From assembly GCA_012267425.1 (NCBI GenBank), contig JAAXGO010000075.1, forward strand, positions 1-35,364: a stretch of 35,364 nt of DNA. The letters are read 5' to 3'. Numbering within the stretch: position 1 is the first letter of the stretch; every line of letters begins with the position of its first letter. Below, in pieces: positions 19,269-28,851 of the stretch. Position numbers and translations under genes: made by a program. The DNA comes from Rhodothermales bacterium (GTDB taxonomy: Bacteria > Bacteroidota > Rhodothermia > Rhodothermales > Bin80). Under the pieces are notes generated by a model. The model was not told where the DNA came from. It searched no databases and saw only the letters and a program-made list of their open reading frames with translations.

Positions 19269-19951
19269 ATCGGGGGAGCGCTGTTGTAGTATGACGTCAG
19301 CGGTCGCCCAAGGCGGCGCTGCGGTGGCCGTGGTCTGGCTTTATGGAGGCCCGTCCTGTTGACGTGTCCTACGTAGCGTCCGAGTACGCGTACTTCCTCA
19401 AAGACGTCCGGCTCGATGTGGATGTCTTCGTACTCCGGGTTGGCTGGTTCCAGACGCAAGCCGTTTTGGTCCATGAAAATGCGCTTGAGCGACGTTTCGC
19501 CGTCATACAGCACGGCACCGATGCCTCCGTTGGGGATGTCGTCGTCAATGAGTAGTACGTAATCCCCGTCCTTTATATCTGCGCCTCGCATCGACTGTCC
19601 GGCAACGCGCAAGGCGAAAATGCGATGCAAGTTCGGAAACAGCATCTCGAGTGTAATAGAACCGAGATTAGCCTCGACAGCTTCCTGTAGCTGCCCGGCA
19701 GCAATCACGCCACGGATCGGAATGCCACGCGACCTCGGCGCCTTTACCTTAAGATGATACCCGTCGGCATCGTACCTGAGATAGTTCTTTTTCCGCAGTG
19801 CCTGCAGATTCTGCGTCACGGAATTCGGCGACCGGTAGCCGAATTCAGCGACGATCTCGCGGTACGTTGGCCAAATGTGGTGTTCCTTGACGTATTGCCT
19901 CAGGAATTCCAGGAATGCAAGCTGTTTGGTGGTGAGTGAGCGGCGGCCCAT
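19256..19951 (-). CDS. lexA: LexA-type SOS repressor (S24 peptidase)
   Basis: wHTH 'PTYREIVAEFGYRSPNSVTQNLQALRKKNYL', Ala-Gly self-cleavage site 'GVIAAGQL', catalytic Ser 'VAGQSMRGADIKDGDYVLI', Lys 'GETSLKRIF'; strong SD 'aaggagg' upstream. Confidence 0.95.
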   Translation of the reverse strand: MGRRSLTTKQLAFLEFLRQYVKEHHIWPTYREIVAEFGYRSPNSVTQNLQALRKKNYLRYDADGYHLKVKAPRSRGIPIRGVIAAGQLQEAVEANLGSITLEMLFPNLHRIFALRVAGQSMRGADIKDGDYVLLIDDDIPNGGIGAVLYDGETSLKRIFMDQNGLRLEPANPEYEDIHIEPDVFEEVRVLGRYVGHVNRTGLHKARPRPPQRRLGRPLTSYYNSAPPIQAN

Positions 19952-19976
19952 GGCGATCCTCCTTGAAGTGATGATA

Positions 19977-20004
19977 TATACGATATATAGTATACATAAT
20001 ATAC
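19977..20004. promoter_or_regulatory. AT-rich inverted repeats upstream of lexA; candidate LexA operator/promoter
   Basis: TATAC(19977-19981)...GTATA(19990-19994) and GTATA-CATAA-TATAC (19990-20004), 26-53 nt upstream of the lexA ATG. Confidence 0.45.
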
Positions 20005-20045
20005 AAATGCAAGATTAACATAAAATAAACCTTGCCTGAATCTTG

Positions 20046-20549
20046 TCACGACTCTTGCTCCTGTCCAAGGGTTTCAGCTCCACCTATCGGTACGTCTTCC
20101 GAAATACCGAATCGCTGCGAAAGCAGCCCGACGGCCAGAAGCTGCAGGTCCCAGGCAGTGTCAAGAACAGTGCGTATACGATCCTTGTGTTGCCCTTCAA
20201 GGGGTGCCTCTACGGCTATAGTGAGGGCGTCTTGGCCGTGTGCAGCGTAAGACACGTCGAGCCCATGCAAGAGCTGCGTATGCCGGCCCTTCCGCAGGTC
20301 TGCAAGATCCGATGGGTCCGCATGTGACGTTATGGTGACTTCGGCGCGGAAACGGTCCCCTTCAAGCACGAGAAGTCCCTGCAGGTGCGGATGGGCGGAA
20401 GCCGGGCAGGATACGGTGACTCGCCCGCCGACTTCGAGCGTCTCACACAAGGCATTCCAGACGGATTCTCCGTGGTAACGCCACGATGCGGGTGACTGGG
20501 ACCAGGGCATCTGACCAAAGTCGATGCTCAATTCGCGAGAAGCAGGCAT
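20046..20549 (-). CDS. Hypothetical protein, probably cotranscribed with upstream VOC gene
   Basis: Intact ORF starting 'MPASRELSIDFGQMPWSQSPASWRYHGESVWNALCETLEVGGRVTVSCP'; ATG lies about 5 nt after the VOC stop. Confidence 0.6.
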   Translation of the reverse strand: MPASRELSIDFGQMPWSQSPASWRYHGESVWNALCETLEVGGRVTVSCPASAHPHLQGLLVLEGDRFRAEVTITSHADPSDLADLRKGRHTQLLHGLDVSYAAHGQDALTIAVEAPLEGQHKDRIRTVLDTAWDLQLLAVGLLSQRFGISEDVPIGGAETLGQEQES

Positions 20550-20554
20550 GTGAC

Positions 20555-20977
20555 TCAGCGTGTGGGTTTGTCGAAAAACTGGTCGATAAGGATCGCGTTG
20601 CCGTCCGGGTCCAGACACATGACACTGCCTGGGCCCGTCGGGTTCTCGGCCTCGTCCACGGACATTGTTAGCTCGATGCCCTCGCCTTGCAGGTGATTCT
20701 GAATGGCACGGACGTCCGCAAATTCTTCTACTCGAAGTGCCTCCAACAGCGGTCCCGGCCTTTGCTCCACATTGGACAAGCCGGGGTTGAAGGTGAGGAT
20801 GTTGCCTTCAAACATACCGTGGAACAGGCCGATGACTGTCGTGCCGCTACGGAGGATGAGGTAGCCCTGCCCACCTCCGGAGGCCACGAAGCCGAGTTTC
20901 TCGTAGAAGGTGCGGCTCTTTTCGAGGTCACGCACCGACAGGCTGATCGAGAATGCGCCGAGGTCGAGTGTTTTCAT
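20555..20977 (-). CDS. VOC family (glyoxalase-like) protein
   Basis: '[56 protein letters not shown]...[20 protein letters not shown]'. Confidence 0.93.
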   Translation of the reverse strand: MKTLDLGAFSISLSVRDLEKSRTFYEKLGFVASGGGQGYLILRSGTTVIGLFHGMFEGNILTFNPGLSNVEQRPGPLLEALRVEEFADVRAIQNHLQGEGIELTMSVDEAENPTGPGSVMCLDPDGNAILIDQFFDKPTR

Positions 20978-21057
20978 AGGTAGAGACCTGATTGGAGGAC
21001 TTTTCGAGAGAGCCCGCATAAGACGCGGAAACCTCCAACAGTTTCCCTTTGGTGGGA

Positions 21058-21883
21058 TCACCCGTGCCAGGACGCACGCAGGCGCTGCCGTACTTTGCGG
21101 CTGCCCGACCGCATAAGCCGCCTGTAGTAAGCGTTGCTAGGATCGTCGGGGTAGTGGAGGGATGAACCTGCTTTAATCAATACGTCTACGATGTCTAGGT
21201 ATGCACGCTGGCGCTTCGCCGCTCCACCCGAATGGTGAGAGCCGTGGACGGCCCATCCAAGCGGAGAGCTTCCGTGTACGCGCTCAAACACGTCGAGCGG
21301 AGTGCCACGATCGATCAAAAGGCGCACATTGGCAGGCTGTCCGAACCAGGCGGCCTGGTGCAAGGGCGTTCCGTCATCAAGTCCAGGTGCCACAAGATCA
21401 GCTCCCGCGTCGACGAGCATTCGAACCGCGTCGATGTTATTTCGACCCGCCATGTCGGCAAGGAGACGGTCTTCTTCAGGATTGCCCGTTTTTGCACAAT
21501 CCGGATGCTCTGCCAGTATTGCCCTGGCTTTGCCGAGGTCTTCTGCGCTCAGCGCCATCGCAAGTCGGTCTGCGGGCACACTGGAGCAGTTCGCACCGCG
21601 GCATCGCAGCAGGTCACATACTTCAGTGAATCCACGCCGCGCGGCATGGACGTATGCGGTCTTGCCATACCCCGTACGGGCGTCAATATCTGCACCGAAG
21701 TCCAACAAGATGGGCAACGGCAGTCAGCCGTCGGCGGCGGGTAGCTACGTGGAGCGGGGGTTCGGCAGACGGCCCCCGGGGAGCATTCGGGTCTGCGCCA
21801 CGCCGGAGCATAGCTCGAAGACGGCGATCGCCGAATCGGCCGTACCCCGTGTCCAGGAACTGGTGAAGACTAACTCGTGACAT
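21058..21883 (-). pseudogene. Ankyrin-repeat protein with apparent single frameshift near 21700-21720
   Basis: 'LRAMLRRGADPNAPRGPSAEPPLHVATRRRRLTAV' (ORF 21683..21883) continues in another frame as 'PILLDFGADIDARTGYGKTAYVHAARRGFTEVCDLLRCRGAN...DGTPLHQAAWFGQPANVRLLIDRGTPLD'. Confidence 0.75.
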
Positions 21884-22040
21884 CCTGCGTGTCGTTGTGG
21901 AGAGATTTGTGGCGTGAGGGCGCCATTTGTAGCCCGCTCGTTTGAGGAAACAACGCCCAATGAGGGTCCGTGCTCTGAAGGCATGTATCGCTAGACATCT
22001 GTAGTTTTGCGAGAGGCCTATCAGAGCCGATTAAGGAAGA

Positions 22041-22460
22041 ATGGCAGAGCTCAAGACGAAGAAAACAACGGCAAGTGTGGACGAATTCATTGCCACAGTC
22101 GAAGACGCAAAAAAGCGCGCGGACTGCGAGAGGATTATGGCCATGATGGCGGAGGTAACCAGCGATGAACCGTCTATGTGGGGCAGTAGCATTGTGGGCT
22201 TCGGGTCGTATCACTATAGGTACGCTTCCGGGCGAGAGGGCACGTGGTTCCTCACAGGCTTTTCGCCGCGCAAGCGGAATCTAACCCTGTACATAATGTC
22301 GGGCTTCGCCGCGGTTGAGGACCTGTTGCCACGACTTGGGAAATATTCGACCGGAAAATCCTGTCTGTACGTCACGCGTCTAATGGACGTGGATTTTTCC
22401 GTTCTGCGCGCGGTGGTCGAAGTCTCGGTCAAGCACCTGAGGGACACATACTCCGAGTAA
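22041..22460 (+). CDS. DUF1801 domain-containing protein
   Basis: 'ASVDEFIATVEDAKKRADCERIMAMMAEVTSDEPSMWGSSIVGFGSYHYRYASGREGTWFLTGFSPRKRNLTLYIM' is the DUF1801 pattern. Confidence 0.93.
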   Translation: MAELKTKKTTASVDEFIATVEDAKKRADCERIMAMMAEVTSDEPSMWGSSIVGFGSYHYRYASGREGTWFLTGFSPRKRNLTLYIMSGFAAVEDLLPRLGKYSTGKSCLYVTRLMDVDFSVLRAVVEVSVKHLRDTYSE

Positions 22461-25400
22461 TCACGACGCGTTCGGTACTTTGCGCGGACTGCGCCTTCCC
22501 GTTCGAGCGGAGTCTCTGCGCACTGCCTTGGTCTGAGGCTGCATGAGAAGCGCTCGTTTCAGTTCGTGCGATTTATATTTGTCTGAGAACATCCGGATTT
22601 CGCCGCCGACAAGCGCGGCAACCGGCACGCCCGAGCGGTACACGATCCGGTTCGATGCAATGGCCGGGATGCGTCTGCCCGGACTCAGGATGCCCGCCAG
22701 GTTCAGTGGGTCCGTCCCGCTGATGCCAGATGGTTCTGCTGCGATCGAGGGGTCTTTCCGAACACGCCTGAGTAGCCCGACGGCGTCCGGCAGCGCGAAT
22801 TGCTCTCCCGGAAAACCAGCCACGAATCGTCCGCCTCGCATCTCTCCACGGGCTTCCAGGCGCCAGAATACGCGAACCAGATCACGCCAGCTTGGCATGC
22901 TGTGCTCCCGTGTCAAAAGCCGCCGGAATACCACACCGTACCGCAGCAGGAGAGTCCGAGCCATATTTTCGGCATGCTCTTCGGCCTCGGGCTCCGAATG
23001 GTCTACGATTGACCATCTTCCGGCCGCTTCCATTCCGTACGGGACCTGTCGCCTGTGTCTCGGCCTGCTGTTTTTTCGGCGGCGCTCATCCGATGGTGTA
23101 AGCAAAACGCGCAGACCAGCGAATCCGTCCGCGGTTACGAATCCTCGCCCGACCAGCTCGCCCAAAGCAGCTTCTACCTGCGTGGGAAGGAGTTCGCTAA
23201 CATGCACGATAGTGGGCATGAAGGAAGCACCGCGCACTTCCAGGACGTCGAGGACCCGTCTCGCAGCACTGGAAAGCGATCCTTCGGTCGGTGAGCGCCG
23301 AAAAGTCACTTCATCTTCTGCAAAGAAGAGAGCGATAGGCGTCGACCGGATTGGCGCCGGTGACTCACCGTTGGTCTGCGGCGTCGCGCGCCCCCAAACG
23401 ACACGTCCGGTGTAGCACAGGGTATCCAACATTGCCGGATCGTAGTCGCCGATGCGTAGGGGTAGAACGTCCGTTTCCCACGCGGAGGCCTGCACAGCAT
23501 ACCCACCCATCTGCTGGATGACTCCGGAAAGCGCAGTAAGACCCCGTCCGCGAAAACCGTTTGCGGCTTTTTGCCAGGCAAACAGGAATCGCGTAAAGTC
23601 TGCCGCAGACACCGGTTCGACGGCTGCGCGCAGTTTGCGTAGCGTCAGCCGATGCATGCGTGCCAGAAGCCGCCTGTTGCACCAGGTGCCGTTGGCCATG
23701 CGAAGTACTTCGCCGCCAGCTTCAAGCCGAAGCAATGCGTCACGTGCCAGTGCCTCGTCAATTCCCAAAAAGCGCGCGACGTCTTCCTGTGCCATTGGGC
23801 CACCAGTGTCAAGCACACCTCGCACAAAGCCGGTCGCGGCATCCTCCCGAGAGACGGATTCAAACATCGGGTCGAGCGCAGGATCACACGTCAGGTCCCA
23901 GAGTGCCAGTCCTTCGTGAAGTCGCTCGGTAGGCAGCCAGAAAATCAAGCCGGAATCTTTAACGGCACCGCGCGTTGCGCGACCGGTTGCCACAAGCGTC
24001 CGAAACATTGCTTCCCATCCTGCACACTCCTTCACGCATCCTGTTGATAACATCAGATCGTGCAGCTGGTCGGGATCGTCCGGCTTTGGCCGCACCTCTT
24101 CGATGACATGGTCGATGGCGCGTCTATCGAGGATGTTGTCTGACGTAGGCTCGAAGGCCCGCCGTCTATACGCGGCCTGCGAGCGACGCTCCTCGAGAGG
24201 CGCATCGTCCAGGAAGGCATACGGGCTTGCCGTGAGGATTTCGTGGGCGAGGGGAGACGGTTCAGTCGCGTCACATTCTACGCATCGAATGGAACCTATC
24301 CGGATGCGTCCCAGGACTGCGTTGAGCTGCGGCTGATCCATTGCCAGCGTCAGGCAGTCGGCGAGAGTCTGCTGCACGAGTGGGTGCTCCGGTACGTCCC
24401 TTTCTCCGACGATGTTTTCAAGACATGCTGCAGCGTCCGGAAAGACAGCCACGAGAATGTCTTCGGCCTGCATCCGCTGGATGGGAGGAGGAACCTTGCG
24501 TCCGCCCCTTTGCCGAGGCACGGCGAGCGATATGTTGAGATTCCAGCGCCATCTTGTCTGGAACATGGGCGCATCCAGGACGGCCTGCGTCAAAGTGGCA
24601 CGCAGTGAATCCGGCGACAGGTAGTCGAATACGTCGGCAAGCGGAAACGAATGTTGCGGGCCAAGAGACAACAGGACTGCATTTTCGGTAGCGGCGGCCT
24701 GGAGCTCAAAATTGAATGTTCGGCAGAACTTCTTGCGCAGAGCGAGTCCCCAGGCGCGGTTGACCCGTGCACCGAAGGGAGCATGTACGATAAGTTGCAT
24801 CCCGCCCGACGCATCGAAAAAGCGTTCGGCAACGATCGTGCGCTGCGTTGGAATTACGCCGAGTAGGTGGCGCGAAGCGCACAGGTATTCCGCCAGCTGT
24901 ACTGCGGCTGCAGGCGAAAAACGACCAAGCCAGGCACGCGCCGTCTCACGGCTTTCCAAGTGCGCTTCTGCATCCTCTCTCAGCCGTGACACGGCTGCCG
25001 ACAGTTCATCGCTGCGCGACGGAGCCTCGCCGAACCAGAACGGGATCGTCGGCGGTGCACCCTGCGCATCCCTCACGCGTACGGTCCCCGATTCAATGCG
25101 CTGAATCTGCCACGCGGCGTTTCCGAGCTGGAAGATGTCTCCAGAGATGCTCTCGACCGCAAAGTCTTCGTCCACGGTGCCGACGAATGTCTGCTGCGGC
25201 TCGACAATTACGCGGTAATCGGCCGAGTCCGGGATAGCTCCGCCGGAGGTAAGCGCTGTGAGGCGGGCACCCTTGCGGCCTTTGATCCGGCCGTTGACGG
25301 CATCGTGGTAGAGCAGTGCGCCTCGCCGCCCGCGATCGGTGACGAAACCGCGTGACAGCATGCCAACGAGGTCGTCCAGGATGCTTCTCGTCAGGTTGCG

Positions 25401-26708
25401 ATACGGGTATGCGCGCCGACATAGCAAGGTCAATCCGTCAAGCGACCATTCCTCAGCCGATGCCTCAGCTACGATCTGCTGTGAGAGGACATCGAGCGGC
25501 ATGTTGAGCGGGCGCACGTGCTCCAGTTCACCGCGGTCCAGGGCGTCGAGGAGGGCGCAACATTCCAGGAGATCGTCACGCGTAATCGGAAACAATCGAC
25601 CCTTCGAAATACCGTCCACCTGATGGCCTGCTCTACCGATTCGCTGGACGAACGTGGCGATCGAACGCGGTGACCCGATCTGGCACACGAGATCGACTGA
25701 TCCGATGTCTATGCCGAGTTCGAGGGAGGCCGTTGCAACCAATATCTTGAGGCTTCCATCTCTGAGAGCCTTTTCTGCGGCCTGTCTCTTACTCTGTGCA
25801 AGACTTCCGTGGTGCGCGGCCACCGACTCGTCACCCAGTCTTTCGGCGAGGTGTCGAGCTAGGCGCTCGGCCATACGGCGCGCGTTGACGAATACGAGGG
25901 TGGTTCCGTGATCAGCGGCAAGAAGAGCGATGCGGTCATAGATTTCGTCCCATACTTCGTGAGGCATCACGGCATCGAGGGGAGACGACGGCAGTTCCAA
26001 TGCAAGGTCCATTTTCCGCCGGTACCCGAGGTCCACGATGGTGCACGGATCGGGTCCGGCAAGAAACCGCGCCACGCATTCAACCGGCCGCTGCGTCGCC
26101 GACAGCCCGATGCGTTGCAGGCGGCGGCCGGTCACGTGATCGAGCCGTTCGAGACTCAGTGCCAGATGGGAACCACGCCGCGATGGGAGTACGGCGTGGA
26201 TTTCGTCGACGATGACGCACCGTGCCGTACGCAGCATATTGCGACTGCGTTCGGCCGTAAGCAGCAGGTACAACGACTCTGGAGTAGTGACGAGAATGTG
26301 CGGAGGCTTCCGCGTCATGGCCGCCCGCCGGGACGAGGGGGTGTCACCTGTCCGTATGGCTGTCGTGACGGGTGGCGGAGTGAGACCGTCGTTAAGCGCC
26401 CCTTGCCGAATTCCCGCTAGTGGCACAGCCAGGTTGAGATGGATGTCGGTGCTGAGTGCCTTTAGTGGCGACACGTACACGACGACCGTCTCGTCGGGCA
26501 GTACTCCTTCGGCTAAGCCGCGCGAGTACAGTTCGTCGAGTGCCACCAAAAATGCTGCCAGCGTCTTGCCGGAGCCAGTCGGGGCGGCAATGAGGGTGTG
26601 CGCGCCGCTGCGGATGGCTGGCCATCCCCGTTTCTGTGCTTCGGTAGGTGCACTGAATGCGGATTCGAACCAGCGCGCGACGACGGGATGGAAAGCTTTT
26701 GATTCCAT
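22461..26708 (-). CDS. lhr: Lhr-like large ATP-dependent DNA helicase (core plus long C-terminal region)
   Basis: Q-motif/Walker A 'PTEAQKRGWPAIRSGAHTLIAAPTGSGKTLAAFL', DEIH 'CVIVDEIHAVLPSRRGSHLALSLERLD', 'QIGSPRSIATFVQRIGRAGHQ', long Lhr-type C-terminal domains. Confidence 0.93.
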   Translation of the reverse strand: MESKAFHPVVARWFESAFSAPTEAQKRGWPAIRSGAHTLIAAPTGSGKTLAAFLVALDELYSRGLAEGVLPDETVVVYVSPLKALSTDIHLNLAVPLAGIRQGALNDGLTPPPVTTAIRTGDTPSSRRAAMTRKPPHILVTTPESLYLLLTAERSRNMLRTARCVIVDEIHAVLPSRRGSHLALSLERLDHVTGRRLQRIGLSATQRPVECVARFLAGPDPCTIVDLGYRRKMDLALELPSSPLDAVMPHEVWDEIYDRIALLAADHGTTLVFVNARRMAERLARHLAERLGDESVAAHHGSLAQSKRQAAEKALRDGSLKILVATASLELGIDIGSVDLVCQIGSPRSIATFVQRIGRAGHQVDGISKGRLFPITRDDLLECCALLDALDRGELEHVRPLNMPLDVLSQQIVAEASAEEWSLDGLTLLCRRAYPYRNLTRSILDDLVGMLSRGFVTDRGRRGALLYHDAVNGRIKGRKGARLTALTSGGAIPDSADYRVIVEPQQTFVGTVDEDFAVESISGDIFQLGNAAWQIQRIESGTVRVRDAQGAPPTIPFWFGEAPSRSDELSAAVSRLREDAEAHLESRETARAWLGRFSPAAAVQLAEYLCASRHLLGVIPTQRTIVAERFFDASGGMQLIVHAPFGARVNRAWGLALRKKFCRTFNFELQAAATENAVLLSLGPQHSFPLADVFDYLSPDSLRATLTQAVLDAPMFQTRWRWNLNISLAVPRQRGGRKVPPPIQRMQAEDILVAVFPDAAACLENIVGERDVPEHPLVQQTLADCLTLAMDQPQLNAVLGRIRIGSIRCVECDATEPSPLAHEILTASPYAFLDDAPLEERRSQAAYRRRAFEPTSDNILDRRAIDHVIEEVRPKPDDPDQLHDLMLSTGCVKECAGWEAMFRTLVATGRATRGAVKDSGLIFWLPTERLHEGLALWDLTCDPALDPMFESVSREDAATGFVRGVLDTGGPMAQEDVARFLGIDEALARDALLRLEAGGEVLRMANGTWCNRRLLARMHRLTLRKLRAAVEPVSAADFTRFLFAWQKAANGFRGRGLTALSGVIQQMGGYAVQASAWETDVLPLRIGDYDPAMLDTLCYTGRVVWGRATPQTNGESPAPIRSTPIALFFAEDEVTFRRSPTEGSLSSAARRVLDVLEVRGASFMPTIVHVSELLPTQVEAALGELVGRGFVTADGFAGLRVLLTPSDERRRKNSRPRHRRQVPYGMEAAGRWSIVDHSEPEAEEHAENMARTLLLRYGVVFRRLLTREHSMPSWRDLVRVFWRLEARGEMRGGRFVAGFPGEQFALPDAVGLLRRVRKDPSIAAEPSGISGTDPLNLAGILSPGRRIPAIASNRIVYRSGVPVAALVGGEIRMFSDKYKSHELKRALLMQPQTKAVRRDSARTGRRSPRKVPNAS

Positions 26709-26719
26709 GGTGCTGCCGC

Positions 26720-27805
26720 CTATTCGAACAATCCAGGCTGCGCGGCAAACCGTCTGAATGCTTTGGTGCTCAGCGGCGGCCAGGGTTCGTTGAAACCGGC
26801 CTCTGTGCAGGCCGTCCGGAACAGATGCGCGATGGTATCGGCCCAGATGCCCGTGCCACGCATGCGCCGACCGAATCGACTGTCTGTCAGGCGGCCACCG
26901 CGCATTTCACGGAGGCGTTCGAGGACTTTTCGGGCGTGGTAGGGAAGTTCGGTTTCCAGCCAGTGGATGAAGAGAGGTTTAACAGCTCCAGGCAGGCGCA
27001 GTAAGACGTAGCCCGCTTTACGGGCACCGCGATCGGCGGCGGCTCTGATGATGTTCGGCATCTCGTGGTCCGTGAGACCGGGGATGACCGGTGCCACCAT
27101 GACTCCGACGGGTATTCCAGCAGAGGCAAGTGTCTCGACTGTACGGAGCCTGTCGGCGGGTCGCGACGTTCTGGGCTCCATGACGGAAACCAACTCGGGA
27201 TTCAGCGTAGTGATCGACACCATGACCCGCACGAGGTTGAAGCCAGCCAATTCCGTAAGCAGATCCACGTCGCGACGGACGAGTCCGTTCTTGGTGATGA
27301 TGACGACGGGGTTGCGGTGGCGCAGAAACACCTCCAAGCATCCCCTGGACAGCCGCAACCTGCGTTCTACGGGTTGATACGGGTCGGTATTTCCGGACAG
27401 TGCGACAGGCTGTGGCTCCCATGACGGTGCGGAAAGTGCTTTGGACAGCAGTTCAGGTGCAGTGCGCTTGACCAGAATCTTCGTCTCGAAGTCCAATCCC
27501 GCCGACCAGCCGAGGTATTCATGGCTGGGTCGGGCATAGCAGTAGATACATCCATGCTCGCACCCCCGGTACGCATTGAGGCTGTAGGTGAAGCCCACGT
27601 CCGGGCTTTCATTGCGGGCGAGAATACTCTTGGAGGTATCAATGTAAAAGCGTGTCGGCACATTGCGCAATTCATGGGGCTCCAGCTCGGCGGGATCAGG
27701 CTCGAGCACAAACGGGTCGAACCGCGTCGTCGGATTGAAGCTGGCGGCACGTCCCCGTAGCCTCGGCATCGTGCGAGACTGCTCGATCGCAGGATCGCGT
27801 GTCAT
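26720..27805 (-). CDS. PA0069-family radical SAM protein (spore photoproduct lyase-like)
   Basis: CxxxCxxC 'YRGCEHGCIYCYARPSHEYLGWSAGLDFETKILVK'; 'ALSGNTDPYQPVERRLRLSRGCLEV'; 11 nt upstream of lhr on the same strand. Confidence 0.93.
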   Translation of the reverse strand: MTRDPAIEQSRTMPRLRGRAASFNPTTRFDPFVLEPDPAELEPHELRNVPTRFYIDTSKSILARNESPDVGFTYSLNAYRGCEHGCIYCYARPSHEYLGWSAGLDFETKILVKRTAPELLSKALSAPSWEPQPVALSGNTDPYQPVERRLRLSRGCLEVFLRHRNPVVIITKNGLVRRDVDLLTELAGFNLVRVMVSITTLNPELVSVMEPRTSRPADRLRTVETLASAGIPVGVMVAPVIPGLTDHEMPNIIRAAADRGARKAGYVLLRLPGAVKPLFIHWLETELPYHARKVLERLREMRGGRLTDSRFGRRMRGTGIWADTIAHLFRTACTEAGFNEPWPPLSTKAFRRFAAQPGLFE

Positions 27806-27918
27806 GGGATGCGTTTACATGATTGGAACATACCAATTACGTGAATACCTGCTCTAAAGTCAGGGTTCCGAAGCAGGCCGGTACGTGAACGGATCCACGT
27901 AAAGGTCCTTACATTGCT

Positions 27919-28851
27919 GTGATCACGTTTCACATTGAGGGCCGTTTCATGGAAACCGTAACACTGATGCGCACTATTCAGGCCGAGCCCCAGGCTGTAT
28001 TTGCAGCATTCACTACGCCGGACGGCCTCGCGAGGTGGTTCGCGCCTACTGCAGAGCTTGAAGTGATTGCGGAGTGCGAGTTGGTTCCTGGAGGAACCTG
28101 GCGCGTGGAAATGCAGCATCAAGATGGTGATGTTTTCGCCGTAGGCGGAGCGATCCGTTCGTCAGATCCACCACGTTTTTTGGAATGGTCTTGGCGATGG
28201 GAAGGCGAGGCGCTCGCATCTCTGGGCGACACTCGCGTCGTCGTTGCAATAGACCGTGAGGCCGGAGGATCCAGGCTCCGTGTTTCGCACGACGGATTCC
28301 CGAACGAGGAATTCGCCGGCACACACCGCGACGGCTGGGAGAGCTCGCTTTCCCGTTTGGCGGATCTGTTCGCTCCCAAGTCGCCGCATCGTATCTCGAC
28401 GCTCTTGGCGCTTCACAGGCAACTGTTTACGCAAACGATGGACGGTGTTTCGGATGTGGATCTCTTGCGGCAGCCGAACGACATGACCCCAAGTATGCTG
28501 TGGATAGCATGCCAAATCGCTCGGGGACGCTACGTTCTTGCAACGAAACTTGGTCTGGACGTGACGTTTCCATTTCCGGCCTTTGCAAAAACGGCTCCTA
28601 ACTATGACGATTATCCTAGCTGGCATGAAGTTCTAGCTTACTTTTCGGAGGTGACACACACCGTTTACGGTGTCCTTCACCAGATGGACACCGCAGCACT
28701 CCGTAGGCCGCACGGCATGGATCTTCCGATAAACGACCCGACGATGGCCGGACTGTTGGACCACGCAGTCGACGAGGAAGCCTACCTGCTCGGTCAACTG
28801 TCGTTTATGCGAATGCTGGTGGGTTACGAAGCACCGAACGGGACTACATGA
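27919..28851 (+). CDS. SRPBCC-DinB fusion protein
   Basis: N-terminal SRPBCC 'TIQAEPQAVFAAFTTPDGLARWFAPTAELEV...'; C-terminal DinB-like four-helix region 'LLALHRQLFTQTMDGVSDVDLLRQPNDMTPSMLWIACQIARGRYVLATKLG...HAVDEEAYLLGQLSFMRMLVG'. Confidence 0.75.
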   Translation: MITFHIEGRFMETVTLMRTIQAEPQAVFAAFTTPDGLARWFAPTAELEVIAECELVPGGTWRVEMQHQDGDVFAVGGAIRSSDPPRFLEWSWRWEGEALASLGDTRVVVAIDREAGGSRLRVSHDGFPNEEFAGTHRDGWESSLSRLADLFAPKSPHRISTLLALHRQLFTQTMDGVSDVDLLRQPNDMTPSMLWIACQIARGRYVLATKLGLDVTFPFPAFAKTAPNYDDYPSWHEVLAYFSEVTHTVYGVLHQMDTAALRRPHGMDLPINDPTMAGLLDHAVDEEAYLLGQLSFMRMLVGYEAPNGTT

